This document shows positions 1-5,578 of a DNA stretch of 8,114 nt, one piece after another; the stretch's first letter is position 1, and every line of letters begins with the position of its first letter. Location of the stretch: contig DTYU01000044.1 in assembly GCA_012961725.1 (NCBI GenBank), positions 1 through 8,114 on the forward strand, in the 5' to 3' direction. The notes beneath the pieces are model-generated. The model saw nothing but the letters and a program-made list of their open reading frames with translations. It was not told the DNA's origin and searched no databases. The DNA comes from Desulfotomaculum sp. GTDB taxonomy: Bacteria; Bacillota; Desulfotomaculia; Desulfotomaculales; Ammonificaceae. A program made the translations under genes and the position numbers.

Positions 1-865
1 CCTGGGGTTCAGTGCTCCGAAACCAGTAAAGCACGCCGTGCTGGAGTTTCTTATTCAGTTTGTAACGCCCGACATGGCCCAAATCATACCGCTTGGGGTC
101 AAAGAAAAGGCTTGCCAGGAGCGCTCTCGCGCTCTCGACCGTCGGCGGTTCTCCGGGACGCAGCCGTTTGTAAATTTCGATCAAGGCCTCTTCTTCTGTG
201 GTCGCAGTATCCTTGCTCAGTGTATCCTGAATATACTTATCGTTATCGAAAAGCTCCATAATCCTTGCATCGGTGGCGTAGCCCAAGGCCCTGACCAGTG
301 CAGTGGCAGGCACCTTTCTTGTCCGGTCCACGCGCACCCAGAGGAGGTCGCTGACGTCCGTTTCGAACTCCAGCCAGGCGCCTCTGTTCGGAATAATCGT
401 CGCGGTATACAGTTTTTTCCCGCTGATGTCCTGTTGTTCACCGAAATAGACCCCGGGAGAGCGAATAAGCTGACTGACGACAACGCGCTCAGCGCCGTTG
501 ACCACAAAGGTGCCCTTCTCCGTCATCAGCGGGAAATCACCCATGAAAACCTCTTGTTCTTTTATCTCACCGGTCTCCTTGTTGATAAGACGCACCTTGA
601 CCCTTAGCGGGGCCGCATACGTAACATCCCGGTCTTTGCATTCCCGCACCGAATACTTCGGCTCCCCGATGGTATAGTCAAGGAACTCGAGGACAAGGTT
701 GCCAGTAAAGTCTTTAATCGGAGAGATGTCGCTCAACGCCTCACGCAGGCCTTTTTCCAAAAACCAACGGTAAGATTTCCGCTGCACCTCGATAAGATTG
801 GGGATCTCCAAAACTTCTCTCAGCTTCCCGTAGCTGACCCGCTGACTGTTGCCTGTTGCTGCCAT
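1..865 (-). CDS. rpoB: RNA polymerase beta subunit, N-terminal part (cut by left edge)
   Basis: This is the catalytic beta subunit of DNA-dependent RNA polymerase. The 288 complete codons present cover the start of the protein, which usually runs to well over 1,000 residues. The family is recognised from several blocks: an N-terminal IPNLIEVQRKSYRWFLEKGL (residues 21-40), then VNGAERVVVSQLIRSPGVYF (122-141), then an IPNRGAWLEFE stretch (158-168), then a basic DRTRKVPATALVRALGY run (180-196), then RLRPGEPPTVESA (235-247), and FFDPKRYDLGHVGRYKLNKKL (254-274). These match the Bacillus/Clostridia form. The ATG at 863-865 is chosen because an AAGGGAGG ribosome-binding site lies at 873-880, 7 nt upstream. 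The frame is open to the window edge with no frameshift. The usual upstream neighbour rplL is missing. A tRNA-Leu gene and a dedicated promoter lie there instead. The rifampicin pocket and catalytic residues lie beyond the edge. Confidence 0.97.
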   Translation of the reverse strand, partial: MAATGNSQRVSYGKLREVLEIPNLIEVQRKSYRWFLEKGLREALSDISPIKDFTGNLVLEFLDYTIGEPKYSVRECKDRDVTYAAPLRVKVRLINKETGEIKEQEVFMGDFPLMTEKGTFVVNGAERVVVSQLIRSPGVYFGEQQDISGKKLYTATIIPNRGAWLEFETDVSDLLWVRVDRTRKVPATALVRALGYATDARIMELFDNDKYIQDTLSKDTATTEEEALIEIYKRLRPGEPPTVESARALLASLFFDPKRYDLGHVGRYKLNKKLQHGVLYWFRSTEPQ

Positions 866-872
866 CCCTCAA

Positions 873-880
873 CCTCCCTT
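873..880 (-). promoter_or_regulatory. Ribosome-binding site of rpoB
   Basis: The minus strand reads AAGGGAGG, with 7 nt between it and the ATG at 863-865. It fixes the rpoB start. Confidence 0.8.
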
Positions 881-947
881 AAACAGAGTACTTCTTTCGA
901 TCGGCGCGGCGATAAGCTTCCAAAAAAGGAAAAAATAAACCAGTGCC

Positions 948-969
948 TCCCTTTCGCCAAAGAAAGGGA
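948..969 (-). promoter_or_regulatory. Hairpin in the rpoB leader
   Basis: A perfect 8-bp inverted repeat, TCCCTTTC (948-955) and GAAAGGGA (962-969), encloses a 6-nt loop. It sits inside the untranslated leader about 85-105 nt before the rpoB start. On the minus strand it is followed, after about 8 nt, by a T-rich run (about 925-938). This resembles a weak terminator or attenuator, but the run does not abut the stem. It could equally be an mRNA-stability element. The structure is seen; its function is inferred. Confidence 0.4.
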
Positions 970-1052
970 ACCAGGTGAAAGAACGGTTGCCATTAGCTTT
1001 TTCCTACGGGTTATACCTCCCGCCGGCAGCTTTCATAAAACAACGCCGAGAT

Positions 1053-1081
1053 ATGCTAACATACTTCTCATCGGTTGTCAA
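1053..1081 (-). promoter_or_regulatory. Sigma-A-type promoter for rpoB
   Basis: On the minus strand a consensus TTGACA -35 (1076-1081) is followed by a 17-nt spacer and a TAGCAT -10 (1053-1058). A TG dinucleotide at 1060-1061, one base before the -10, makes it an extended -10. Transcription would start near 1045, giving a leader of about 180 nt to the rpoB ATG. rpoB is therefore likely to be transcribed independently here, not only from a ribosomal-protein operon. Confidence 0.65.
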
Positions 1082-1149
1082 GAAAAACAATGCCGATTCT
1101 TATCTTTTCAGTACCTTCAAGTTTGCAAACAGTTAAGGAAAATGTCAAG

Positions 1150-1171
1150 ACATAAGTACATAAGTATACTT
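1150..1171. repeat. Tandem 8-bp repeat fused to a palindrome, upstream of rpoB
   Basis: Two head-to-tail copies of ACATAAGT (1150-1157 and 1158-1165) run into a perfect 10-bp palindrome, AAGTATACTT (1162-1171). A second perfect palindrome, GTTTGCAAAC, lies at 1121-1130. They lie between the tRNA-Leu terminator and the rpoB promoter, about 40-90 bp upstream of its -35 box. They are short, so chance in AT-rich spacer DNA is possible. Protein binding is speculative. Confidence 0.35.
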
Positions 1172-1195
1172 CCAATCGCATTCCGCCGTTCTCCT

Positions 1196-1238
1196 TAAAC
1201 AAGAAAGCCGGGCACGTTCCTGTTTCGTTGCCCAGCCT
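1196..1238 (-). terminator. Probable intrinsic terminator of tRNA-Leu
   Basis: On the minus strand, AGGCTGGGCA pairs with TGCCCGGCTT (arms 1229-1238 and 1205-1214). This makes a 10-bp stem with two G-U pairs and a 14-nt loop. It leads into a moderately T-rich TTTCTTGTTT tail (1197-1206). It lies about 80 nt past the tRNA 3' end, before the rpoB promoter. The interrupted T-tract lowers certainty. Confidence 0.5.
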
Positions 1239-1317
1239 GTCAGAGACAACTGGCGCTTTTAGGAGTCTATCTGTTGGGCGCCGGTCAATTTACAAAACAC
1301 TCAATCCTATCAACCAC

Positions 1318-1404
<87 letters not shown>

Positions 1405-1416
1405 GACTTCTATTCT

Positions 1417-1445
1417 ATTTTAACAGATAGGCCGGAACAGTTCAA
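1417..1445 (-). promoter_or_regulatory. Promoter of tRNA-Leu
   Basis: The minus strand reads TTGAAC (-35, 1440-1445), a 17-nt spacer, then TAAAAT (-10, 1417-1422). The predicted start near 1410 leaves a leader of only a few nucleotides before the tRNA 5' end at 1404. Confidence 0.65.
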
Positions 1446-1501
1446 CCGAACCACATGCAACGTCGGGCCCAATAGCGGCCGATCTACGGGGCCTTCCACA
1501 T

Positions 1502-1533
1502 AAAAAGCCGCCCGCAAAAGCAGGCGGCTTTTT
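1502..1533 (-). terminator. Intrinsic terminator of the sat operon
   Basis: The inverted repeat GCCGCC (1507-1512) and GGCGGC (1523-1528) is flanked by A5 (1502-1506) and T5 (1529-1533). On the minus strand this gives AAAAA, a GC stem, then TTTTT, about 20 nt after the stop of the 118-codon gene. It also separates the sat operon from the tRNA-Leu promoter. Symmetry allows it to work on both strands. Confidence 0.85.
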
Positions 1534-1551
1534 CCCAGCCCGTACGTTTTT

Positions 1552-1908
1552 TTACACCTCGATCTCCGGGGCCGGCAGGAACTCGCTCTCCTTTGCGGCA
1601 GCCTCTTTGATCTCGGCCACCCGGGCTAAAACCCCGTCCATTACCTCCGGACCGAGGGATTTTTTCTTCGCAATTTCGTCGAAAACCACCCGGTTGAAGG
1701 CGATGGGAACGTCTGTTATAGCCCCGCGCGAGTCGATCCGGGCGGTGCCAAACTCCTCAAGAATCTTCGCGGCATGTTCATCGCTGACCTCCAAATTGAA
1801 CGCGTTGAGCGCCCCGCCGAAGAGCTTACTGACCTTCTTTTCAAGCCCGCTTCCCTCAAGCTTTTTCAAGCGGCTGTCGTCTAAAAGCACCACAAACAAT
1901 TTGGCCAT
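1552..1908 (-). CDS. Small charged conserved-type protein downstream of sat (function unknown)
   Basis: This encodes a soluble 118-residue protein, rich in Lys, Glu and Asp. It has no cysteines, no signal peptide and no membrane segment. It opens with a hydrophobic strand (KLFVVLL, residues 3-9). A charged helix follows at about 11-30, then a helix around DEHAAKILEEF (43-53), and a C-terminal helix at 86-108 ending in an acidic tail. I see no catalytic motif. An AGGAGGTGA ribosome-binding site (1913-1921) supports the ATG at 1906-1908. The gene starts only 27 nt after the sat stop and is closed by a terminator, so it is almost certainly co-transcribed with sat. A small gene of similar size (called orf2) lies beside sat in Archaeoglobus, and I believe this family is catalogued as DUF6955. 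That assignment is from memory and unverified. A role with Sat is inferred from position only. Confidence 0.88.
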   Translation of the reverse strand: MAKLFVVLLDDSRLKKLEGSGLEKKVSKLFGGALNAFNLEVSDEHAAKILEEFGTARIDSRGAITDVPIAFNRVVFDEIAKKKSLGPEVMDGVLARVAEIKEAAAKESEFLPAPEIEV

Positions 1909-1935
1909 GATTTCACCTCCTAATTAGTACCTTAT

Positions 1936-3297
1936 CTATATGTCCATGTCTGCCAGGTCGACCTCGAGTTCTTTTTCCCGTTCCACTAAGTACTTCGGGG
2001 TAACGAACGGATACCCGTAATGCTTCCACCACTTCACGGCAACCTTATAGACCTCGGGACGGAAGATGACTCCAGGCGGAAAGACACCTTCAGCTACCAT
2101 CCCCCGGATGAAGCTGCCGCTGAATTTTTGTTTTTCCTTAGTGTGACCGCAGCTTCCACTGTACGCAATCTCACCGCACTTCGGGCAGTACCAGAACTCG
2201 GCCATATTCTGTGCTTTGATCTTCAAGCCGTAGGGCACTTCATTAACCGGCTTGTCAAACCCGAAACTGGGAACGCCCTTGCCCCAGAGGATCTGCGTGG
2301 CGTACATGTCATAATATTCACCGACAGCCGCATGGTCGCGCCCGAACATATGGTGCGTGCAGCCCATGTTCTGTCGGACTATACCATGGAGCAAGGATTC
2401 AAGCGGGTTGCCGTACCTCATGTCCCACAGCAGAATGCTGACCATGTGCCTCTCCGGCTTGATGTACCCGCCGAGGTTTACGGCCTCGTGCCCTTCGACA
2501 ATCGCCTCATCCGGATAGTCGCCTTTTCTCTTAACGCCAATCACGGCGTTAACCAAGATGCCGTGGCAGGGTTCGAGATCGCCGGTGTAAGCGGCATTTT
2601 TCATCAGGTGCTCGTGGCCGACGTGCGGGACGTTTCTGGTCTGGTGGTTGATCACCGTCCGCCAGCCCCTCCTGTCGAACTCCTCTCTGCACTTTTTCGG
2701 CGGGAACCAGAACCTGTCGAAAGGCGATCTCAACTTTGGCTCATTGATGATTTTGTACTTCCCCGCATATATGATTCTATTTAGGCTTTTGTATATCACC
2801 CAGCCTGGGTGCTTCTTATTGAAGGGCTCCTTGACAACTTCGGGATTGGCTTCCGGGGTTCCGAAGGTTTTGGTGGCCAACTCCTCCGGATCAATCTCGT
2901 ATATTTCTTCTACGTCGAGGATCGCAAACGGTTTTCCCTTTAGTTTGAGGAGCACCCTGTCTCCCGAAGTAATACCCAATTTCTTATGATCTTCCTCAGA
3001 AACGTCGAAGACGAGCGGGTAAGGAAATATCCATTCGTTTAAAAGTCTTCTTTCTTTCAGAATTCTTTCCACTTCCGCCTGCCTCATCGACCCCTCTACC
3101 GGGGAGAAAAAGCCGTAGCAGGTAGACATGATTTCCCGGTAAACGTTCCGTACGGGCGTGCCTTTTTCATCGACTGTCGGTTTGATGTCAAGTGCGGGGC
3201 ATCCTTTCGCCAACTTCTTTCCGGCAGCCGGATCGGTTACCACCCTGTCGATCAGTCTGCCGCCATGAGGTTCGGGCCTTTCAATCCTTATGGACAT
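1936..3297 (-). CDS. sat: Sulfate adenylyltransferase (ATP sulfurylase), dissimilatory/archaeal-like
   Basis: This cytoplasmic enzyme converts ATP and sulfate to adenosine 5'-phosphosulfate (APS) and pyrophosphate, the activation step of sulfate reduction. It is reversible in sulfur oxidisers. The 453-residue chain has an N-terminal PUA-like domain (to about 160) and a nucleotidyltransferase domain. The latter holds QTRN (219-222) with the HxxH pair His225/His228 and GRDHAAVGEYY (319-329). A probable structural zinc site is formed by Cys371, Cys374, Cys383 and His385. The VPHVGHE version of the HxxH motif, where many bacterial enzymes have NPxHRAHE, and the RPEPHGG start suggest the archaeal-like branch. 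No APS-kinase domain is present. The ATG at 3295-3297 follows AAGGAGGT (3304-3311) by 6 nt. sat heads a two-gene operon. aprBA is not adjacent, so APS reductase must be encoded elsewhere or be absent. Confidence 0.96.
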   Translation of the reverse strand: MSIRIERPEPHGGRLIDRVVTDPAAGKKLAKGCPALDIKPTVDEKGTPVRNVYREIMSTCYGFFSPVEGSMRQAEVERILKERRLLNEWIFPYPLVFDVSEEDHKKLGITSGDRVLLKLKGKPFAILDVEEIYEIDPEELATKTFGTPEANPEVVKEPFNKKHPGWVIYKSLNRIIYAGKYKIINEPKLRSPFDRFWFPPKKCREEFDRRGWRTVINHQTRNVPHVGHEHLMKNAAYTGDLEPCHGILVNAVIGVKRKGDYPDEAIVEGHEAVNLGGYIKPERHMVSILLWDMRYGNPLESLLHGIVRQNMGCTHHMFGRDHAAVGEYYDMYATQILWGKGVPSFGFDKPVNEVPYGLKIKAQNMAEFWYCPKCGEIAYSGSCGHTKEKQKFSGSFIRGMVAEGVFPPGVIFRPEVYKVAVKWWKHYGYPFVTPKYLVEREKELEVDLADMDI

Positions 3298-3303
3298 TTA
3301 TGT

Positions 3304-3337
3304 ACCTCCTTTTTTCCTAAGACAGATGCAATCTTAG
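3304..3337 (-). promoter_or_regulatory. sat ribosome-binding site with an adjoining inverted repeat
   Basis: AAGGAGGT at 3304-3311 is a near-perfect Shine-Dalgarno sequence. Immediately upstream lies the dyad CTAAGA (3317-3322) and TCTTAG (3332-3337), with a nested AGAT-GCA-ATCT palindrome (3324-3334). It could be an operator or a leader hairpin near the ribosome-binding site. I found no convincing sigma-A promoter for sat. The RBS is firm; the regulatory role of the dyad is conjecture. Confidence 0.45.
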
Positions 3338-3634
3338 TCCTTTGATTTCTGTCAGAGTACAACTCTCGCGAAAAAGAAATACAAAGGTCAATCAGCTAAA
3401 GTCTGTCTGGACCGGCACCCACCTCCCTTTGAACTTGTGATTATCGGAACATGCGACAGTAAAAAAATTAAGAGTCAGCGTGTGTCTTTGCGAGTGAGGA
3501 AGAGTAAAACCAAGACTTCAAAGTGGAGTATAAACTATTCTTGGAAGGTTGTCAATACCTTAGAGGCACTTAGCGCAAAAAAGCCGCGACAATATAGACC
3601 AGGTGAAGAGTTTTGTTACTGGTTCGAAAATTAA
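3338..3634 (+). other. Unassigned open frame in the sat/ychF spacer (possible gene remnant)
   Basis: The 333-nt spacer between sat and the ychF-like gene contains one plus-strand frame open from the stop at 3335-3337 to the TAA at 3632-3634. The only plausible start is a GTG at 3437, giving 65 basic residues that end in RPGEEFCYWFEN. No ribosome-binding site precedes it. It lies antisense to the sat upstream region, and its codons are AT-rich (AAA, ATA, AGA, AGT) unlike the neighbouring genes. I recognise no family. It could be a decayed end of an inserted gene or a chance frame. No terminator for the ychF-like gene is evident here. Confidence 0.2.
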
Positions 3635-4710
3635 ACTTTAAACCGGAAGTGAATTACATCCCCGTCCCTTACTATATAGTCCTTCCCTTCAACCCGCAAC
3701 AGGCCTGCCTCCCGGACCTTGGCCGGTGAGCCTAATCGCTCAAGGTCTCGGTATTTCATAACTTCGGCCCTGATGAAACCGCGCTCCATATCCGAATGCA
3801 CTCTTCCGGCGGCCCTTCTTGCAGTGCTTCCTTCTTTTACCGTCCAGGCCTTTAACTCGTCCCCGTCCACGGTGAAAAAGGAGATCAACCCGAGCGCACG
3901 GTAAGCTGCCTGCGCAAGGCGTACGATCCCTGGCTCCTCGAGCCCTAAGTCATTCAGAAACTCCGTCCGGTCGCCAGGATGCAACTGCGCTATCTCGGCT
4001 TCAATCTGCGCGGAGACCTCGACGAGCGGTATGCCGCGCTCTGCCGTATAGCTAATAAGCATCTCCCGCTGCGGATAGTTCCCCTGCCGCAGGCCCGTTT
4101 CATCGAGGTTCACTGCTGCGATGATCGGCTTGACGGTAAGGAAGCCGTACCCGGCAAAAACCGCCGCCTCCTCCGGCGCAAGAACGAGCTTTCCTATCGC
4201 CTGCTCGTTACTGAGGGACTCGAGGCAGCGCTCAAGTAGCGCGATTTCCACCGGAGCCTGTTTCGCCGCTTTTTTGCCGCTCTTGATATGCTCTAACCTT
4301 CGTTCTACCAACAAAATGTCCGCTAAGAGGATCTCGGCGTGCAGCTCCTGGAACTCCTGAAAAGGCAAAACCTCATTAAAATAAGCCGGTACCGCGGCAG
4401 CGCCAAACGCCCTAACCACGAAACAAAGTGCATCGGTGCGGCGCACCTCTTCCAAAAAACGTACGCCTGCGGCCCTGTCTCCTCCCCTCGGATCCAAACC
4501 CGGAATATCTCTAACGTCCACCCGGGCATAAGTCACCTTTGCGGGCCGGTAGACCGTCGCAAGAAAGTCTATCCGCCTGTCGGGCACAGCGGCAGAACCG
4601 ACGTGTACCTTCGTTTCCCCCGGAACGCCTGTTGGGCGGCCGGCACCGGTGAGCAGGTTGAAAAACGTGGTTTTCCCCACCAGCGGCAGGCCGATAAGCC
4701 CGATTTCCAT
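3631..4710 (-). CDS. YchF/Obg-type P-loop ATPase/GTPase with C-terminal TGS (DUF933) domain
   Basis: This is a cytosolic TRAFAC-class P-loop protein of 359 residues, close to the usual YchF length of about 365. The P-loop is GLPLVGKTT (7-15), G3 is DIPG (68-71) and the G4 position is NLDE (201-204). NxxE in place of NKxD is the YchF signature associated with ATP preference. VSAQIEAEI (232-240) is the G5 region. An alpha-helical insert spans about 115-190. The C-terminus (about 275-359) is the YchF TGS domain, with FFTVDGDELKAWTV, HSDMERGFIRAEV and EGKDYIVRDGDVIHFRF. The P-loop differs from the usual GLPNVGKST, so this may be a divergent paralogue and I withhold the symbol. Known YchF proteins bind ribosomes and affect stress responses. 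GAGGGG (4718-4723), 7 nt upstream, supports the ATG at 4708-4710. It appears monocistronic and is divergent from the feo cluster. Confidence 0.9.
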   Translation of the reverse strand: MEIGLIGLPLVGKTTFFNLLTGAGRPTGVPGETKVHVGSAAVPDRRIDFLATVYRPAKVTYARVDVRDIPGLDPRGGDRAAGVRFLEEVRRTDALCFVVRAFGAAAVPAYFNEVLPFQEFQELHAEILLADILLVERRLEHIKSGKKAAKQAPVEIALLERCLESLSNEQAIGKLVLAPEEAAVFAGYGFLTVKPIIAAVNLDETGLRQGNYPQREMLISYTAERGIPLVEVSAQIEAEIAQLHPGDRTEFLNDLGLEEPGIVRLAQAAYRALGLISFFTVDGDELKAWTVKEGSTARRAAGRVHSDMERGFIRAEVMKYRDLERLGSPAKVREAGLLRVEGKDYIVRDGDVIHFRFKV

Positions 4711-4729
4711 ATTGCTACCCCTCTTGTAC

Positions 4730-4765
4730 CACCGGGCAAGCTATCAGCTATTTATCAACCCGGTG
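4730..4765 (-). repeat. Inverted repeat in the ychF-like leader
   Basis: Perfect 7-bp arms CACCGGG (4730-4736) and CCCGGTG (4759-4765) enclose 22 nt that contain two AGCTAT copies. It lies 7 nt upstream of the GAGGGG ribosome-binding site on the minus strand, so a hairpin in the mRNA leader is possible. I see no clear promoter on either strand in the 268-nt divergent region 4711-4978. Confidence 0.35.
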
Positions 4766-4891
4766 TCTTTCCCGAAACAATCCGTCATCGTCTACCATAA
4801 CAGTGTACCAGAAATTCCGGAGTTAAGCGACCTTCTGCAAATGTCGAATTGAAGATTGCAGACTGGCATGTTAAACGGCAAAACCGCGCCA

Positions 4892-4914
4892 ACCGGTTAG
4901 AAAAATTAGCCGGT
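4892..4914 (+). promoter_or_regulatory. Dyad upstream of the DtxR-type regulator (candidate operator)
   Basis: ACCGGTTAG (4892-4900), AAAAA, then TTAGCCGGT (4906-4914) forms a 9-bp dyad with two G-T mismatches. It is centred about 75 bp before the GTG start. An AT-rich, -10-like CATAAT follows at 4921-4926 without a good -35 box. Metal-responsive DtxR-family repressors often autoregulate through dyads of this size. The match to any published box is loose, so this is a guess from position and symmetry. Confidence 0.3.
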
Positions 4915-4978
4915 CAAAAACATAATAATGTACGGAAAGAGCTTTTCAAAAAAATGTTTGAATTTAAGGAAGTGCGCC

Positions 4979-5428
4979 GTGCTGTCACCGAGCCTGGAAG
5001 ACTACCTTGAAGAAATCTACCGGTTTTCGCAAAACAACAGCATAGTAAGGGTAAGCGACATTGCAGCGTGCCTGAATGTTACTCTGCCGTCGGTCAACAA
5101 TGCCATCCGGAAATTAAGCGAAAAGCATTATTTGATATACAAGAAATACAGAGAATTAGTGTTGACCGAAAAAGGCAGCAAGGTAGGCAGGTTTTTGGTT
5201 GATAGGAACAGAATATTGCAAGATTTTTTGAAGACCGTAAATTCACAGTGCGATGTCCGCGCGGAAGCAGAGGCCATGGAACACTATTTAAGTCTTCCCA
5301 CCATAAGGGCCATAGAAAATCTGTTAGACTTCCTGGAATTGAATCCCAAGTGCAGGGAAGAGTTCCTCCAACACTGCCGTTACCGGAAGGAAAAGGGTCT
5401 GGGCTTAAAAGACGGATATGCAGACTAA
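4979..5428 (+). CDS. DtxR/MntR-family metal-dependent transcriptional regulator
   Basis: This 149-residue protein is a metal-sensing DNA-binding repressor of iron or manganese genes. The N-terminal winged helix (about 3-72) includes the SPSLEDYLEEIY start, the helix-turn-helix around VSDIAACLNVTLPSVNNAIRKL (25-46) and the wing (YLIYKKYRELVLTEKG, 51-66). A helical dimerisation/metal domain follows, with no SH3 domain, as in MntR. Aligned to Bacillus MntR, Asp8, Glu11, Glu98, Glu101 and His102 are retained. The ligand His77 is Asn77 here. The GTG at 4979 is preferred because AAGGAAG (4966-4972) lies 6 nt upstream and the protein then begins like the family. An in-frame ATG at 4928 would add 17 atypical residues and has no ribosome-binding site. 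feoAB follows 150 bp downstream, so Feo control is likely but inferred. Confidence 0.92.
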   Translation: MLSPSLEDYLEEIYRFSQNNSIVRVSDIAACLNVTLPSVNNAIRKLSEKHYLIYKKYRELVLTEKGSKVGRFLVDRNRILQDFLKTVNSQCDVRAEAEAMEHYLSLPTIRAIENLLDFLELNPKCREEFLQHCRYRKEKGLGLKDGYAD

Positions 5429-5479
5429 GTGGAAACAAAACCCACCAGATTCCCCCTCTAGCCACTCCCGTTCTGCAAT

Positions 5480-5509
5480 GTGACAGACTAAAACAATTTC
5501 ACATACTAT
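5480..5509 (+). promoter_or_regulatory. Candidate feoAB promoter
   Basis: GTGACA (5480-5485) and TACTAT (5504-5509) are separated by 18 nt. They match the consensus boxes at 5/6 and 4/6 positions. Transcription would start near 5516, placing the 5524-5541 dyad just downstream. It allows feoAB to be expressed separately from the regulator gene. Confidence 0.45.
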
Positions 5510-5523
5510 TGATATTACCAGCG

Positions 5524-5541
5524 TGTTAGACCTGTTTAACA
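5524..5541 (+). promoter_or_regulatory. Candidate metal-repressor operator before feoA
   Basis: TGTTAGACCTGTTTAACA is a dyad with perfect 5-bp TGTTA/TAACA arms around 8 nt. It lies at about +8 to +25 of the candidate feo promoter and 38 bp before the feoA start. A repressor bound here would block initiation or elongation. The obvious candidate is the DtxR-type protein encoded just upstream. The sequence only loosely recalls DtxR boxes (GTTAG...TAAC). Confidence 0.4.
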
Positions 5542-5578
5542 TCCTTAATCAGTCCTAAGAAACAAAGGAGGGCTTTCG

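Noticed and set aside
38..607. Long plus-strand open frame (189 codons) at the left end
   Set aside because: It lies antisense to rpoB, whose minus-strand frame matches a highly conserved protein throughout. The plus-strand translation has no recognisable domain and no ribosome-binding site.
1120..1148. Second TTGACA (1143-1148) upstream of rpoB as an additional promoter
   Set aside because: No acceptable -10 box occurs at 16-18 nt spacing (the candidates are GCAAAC, CAAACT and AAACTT).
1607..1927. 106-codon plus-strand frame over the 118-codon gene
   Set aside because: It covers the small gene antisense. The minus-strand gene has a strong RBS and sits in an operon with sat; the plus-strand frame has neither.
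2020..2784. 254-codon plus-strand open frame inside sat
   Set aside because: It is antisense to the conserved sat core (HxxH, GRDH and zinc motifs). It is a shadow of GC-biased codon use, without an RBS or known family.
3300..3420. Minus-strand TTGACC in the sat upstream region as the sat promoter
   Set aside because: At 16-19 nt spacing the sequence is GC-rich and gives no -10 match, so I do not claim a promoter.
4339..4800. 153-codon plus-strand frame over the 5' part of the ychF-like gene
   Set aside because: It is antisense to the conserved P-loop and G3 region, with no RBS and no domain.
5478..5504. ATGTGA...TCACAT inverted repeat resembling a CRP/FNR site
   Set aside because: The arms are separated by 15 nt, not the about 6 nt expected for CRP/FNR dyads. 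They overlap the promoter boxes, so the match is probably coincidental.
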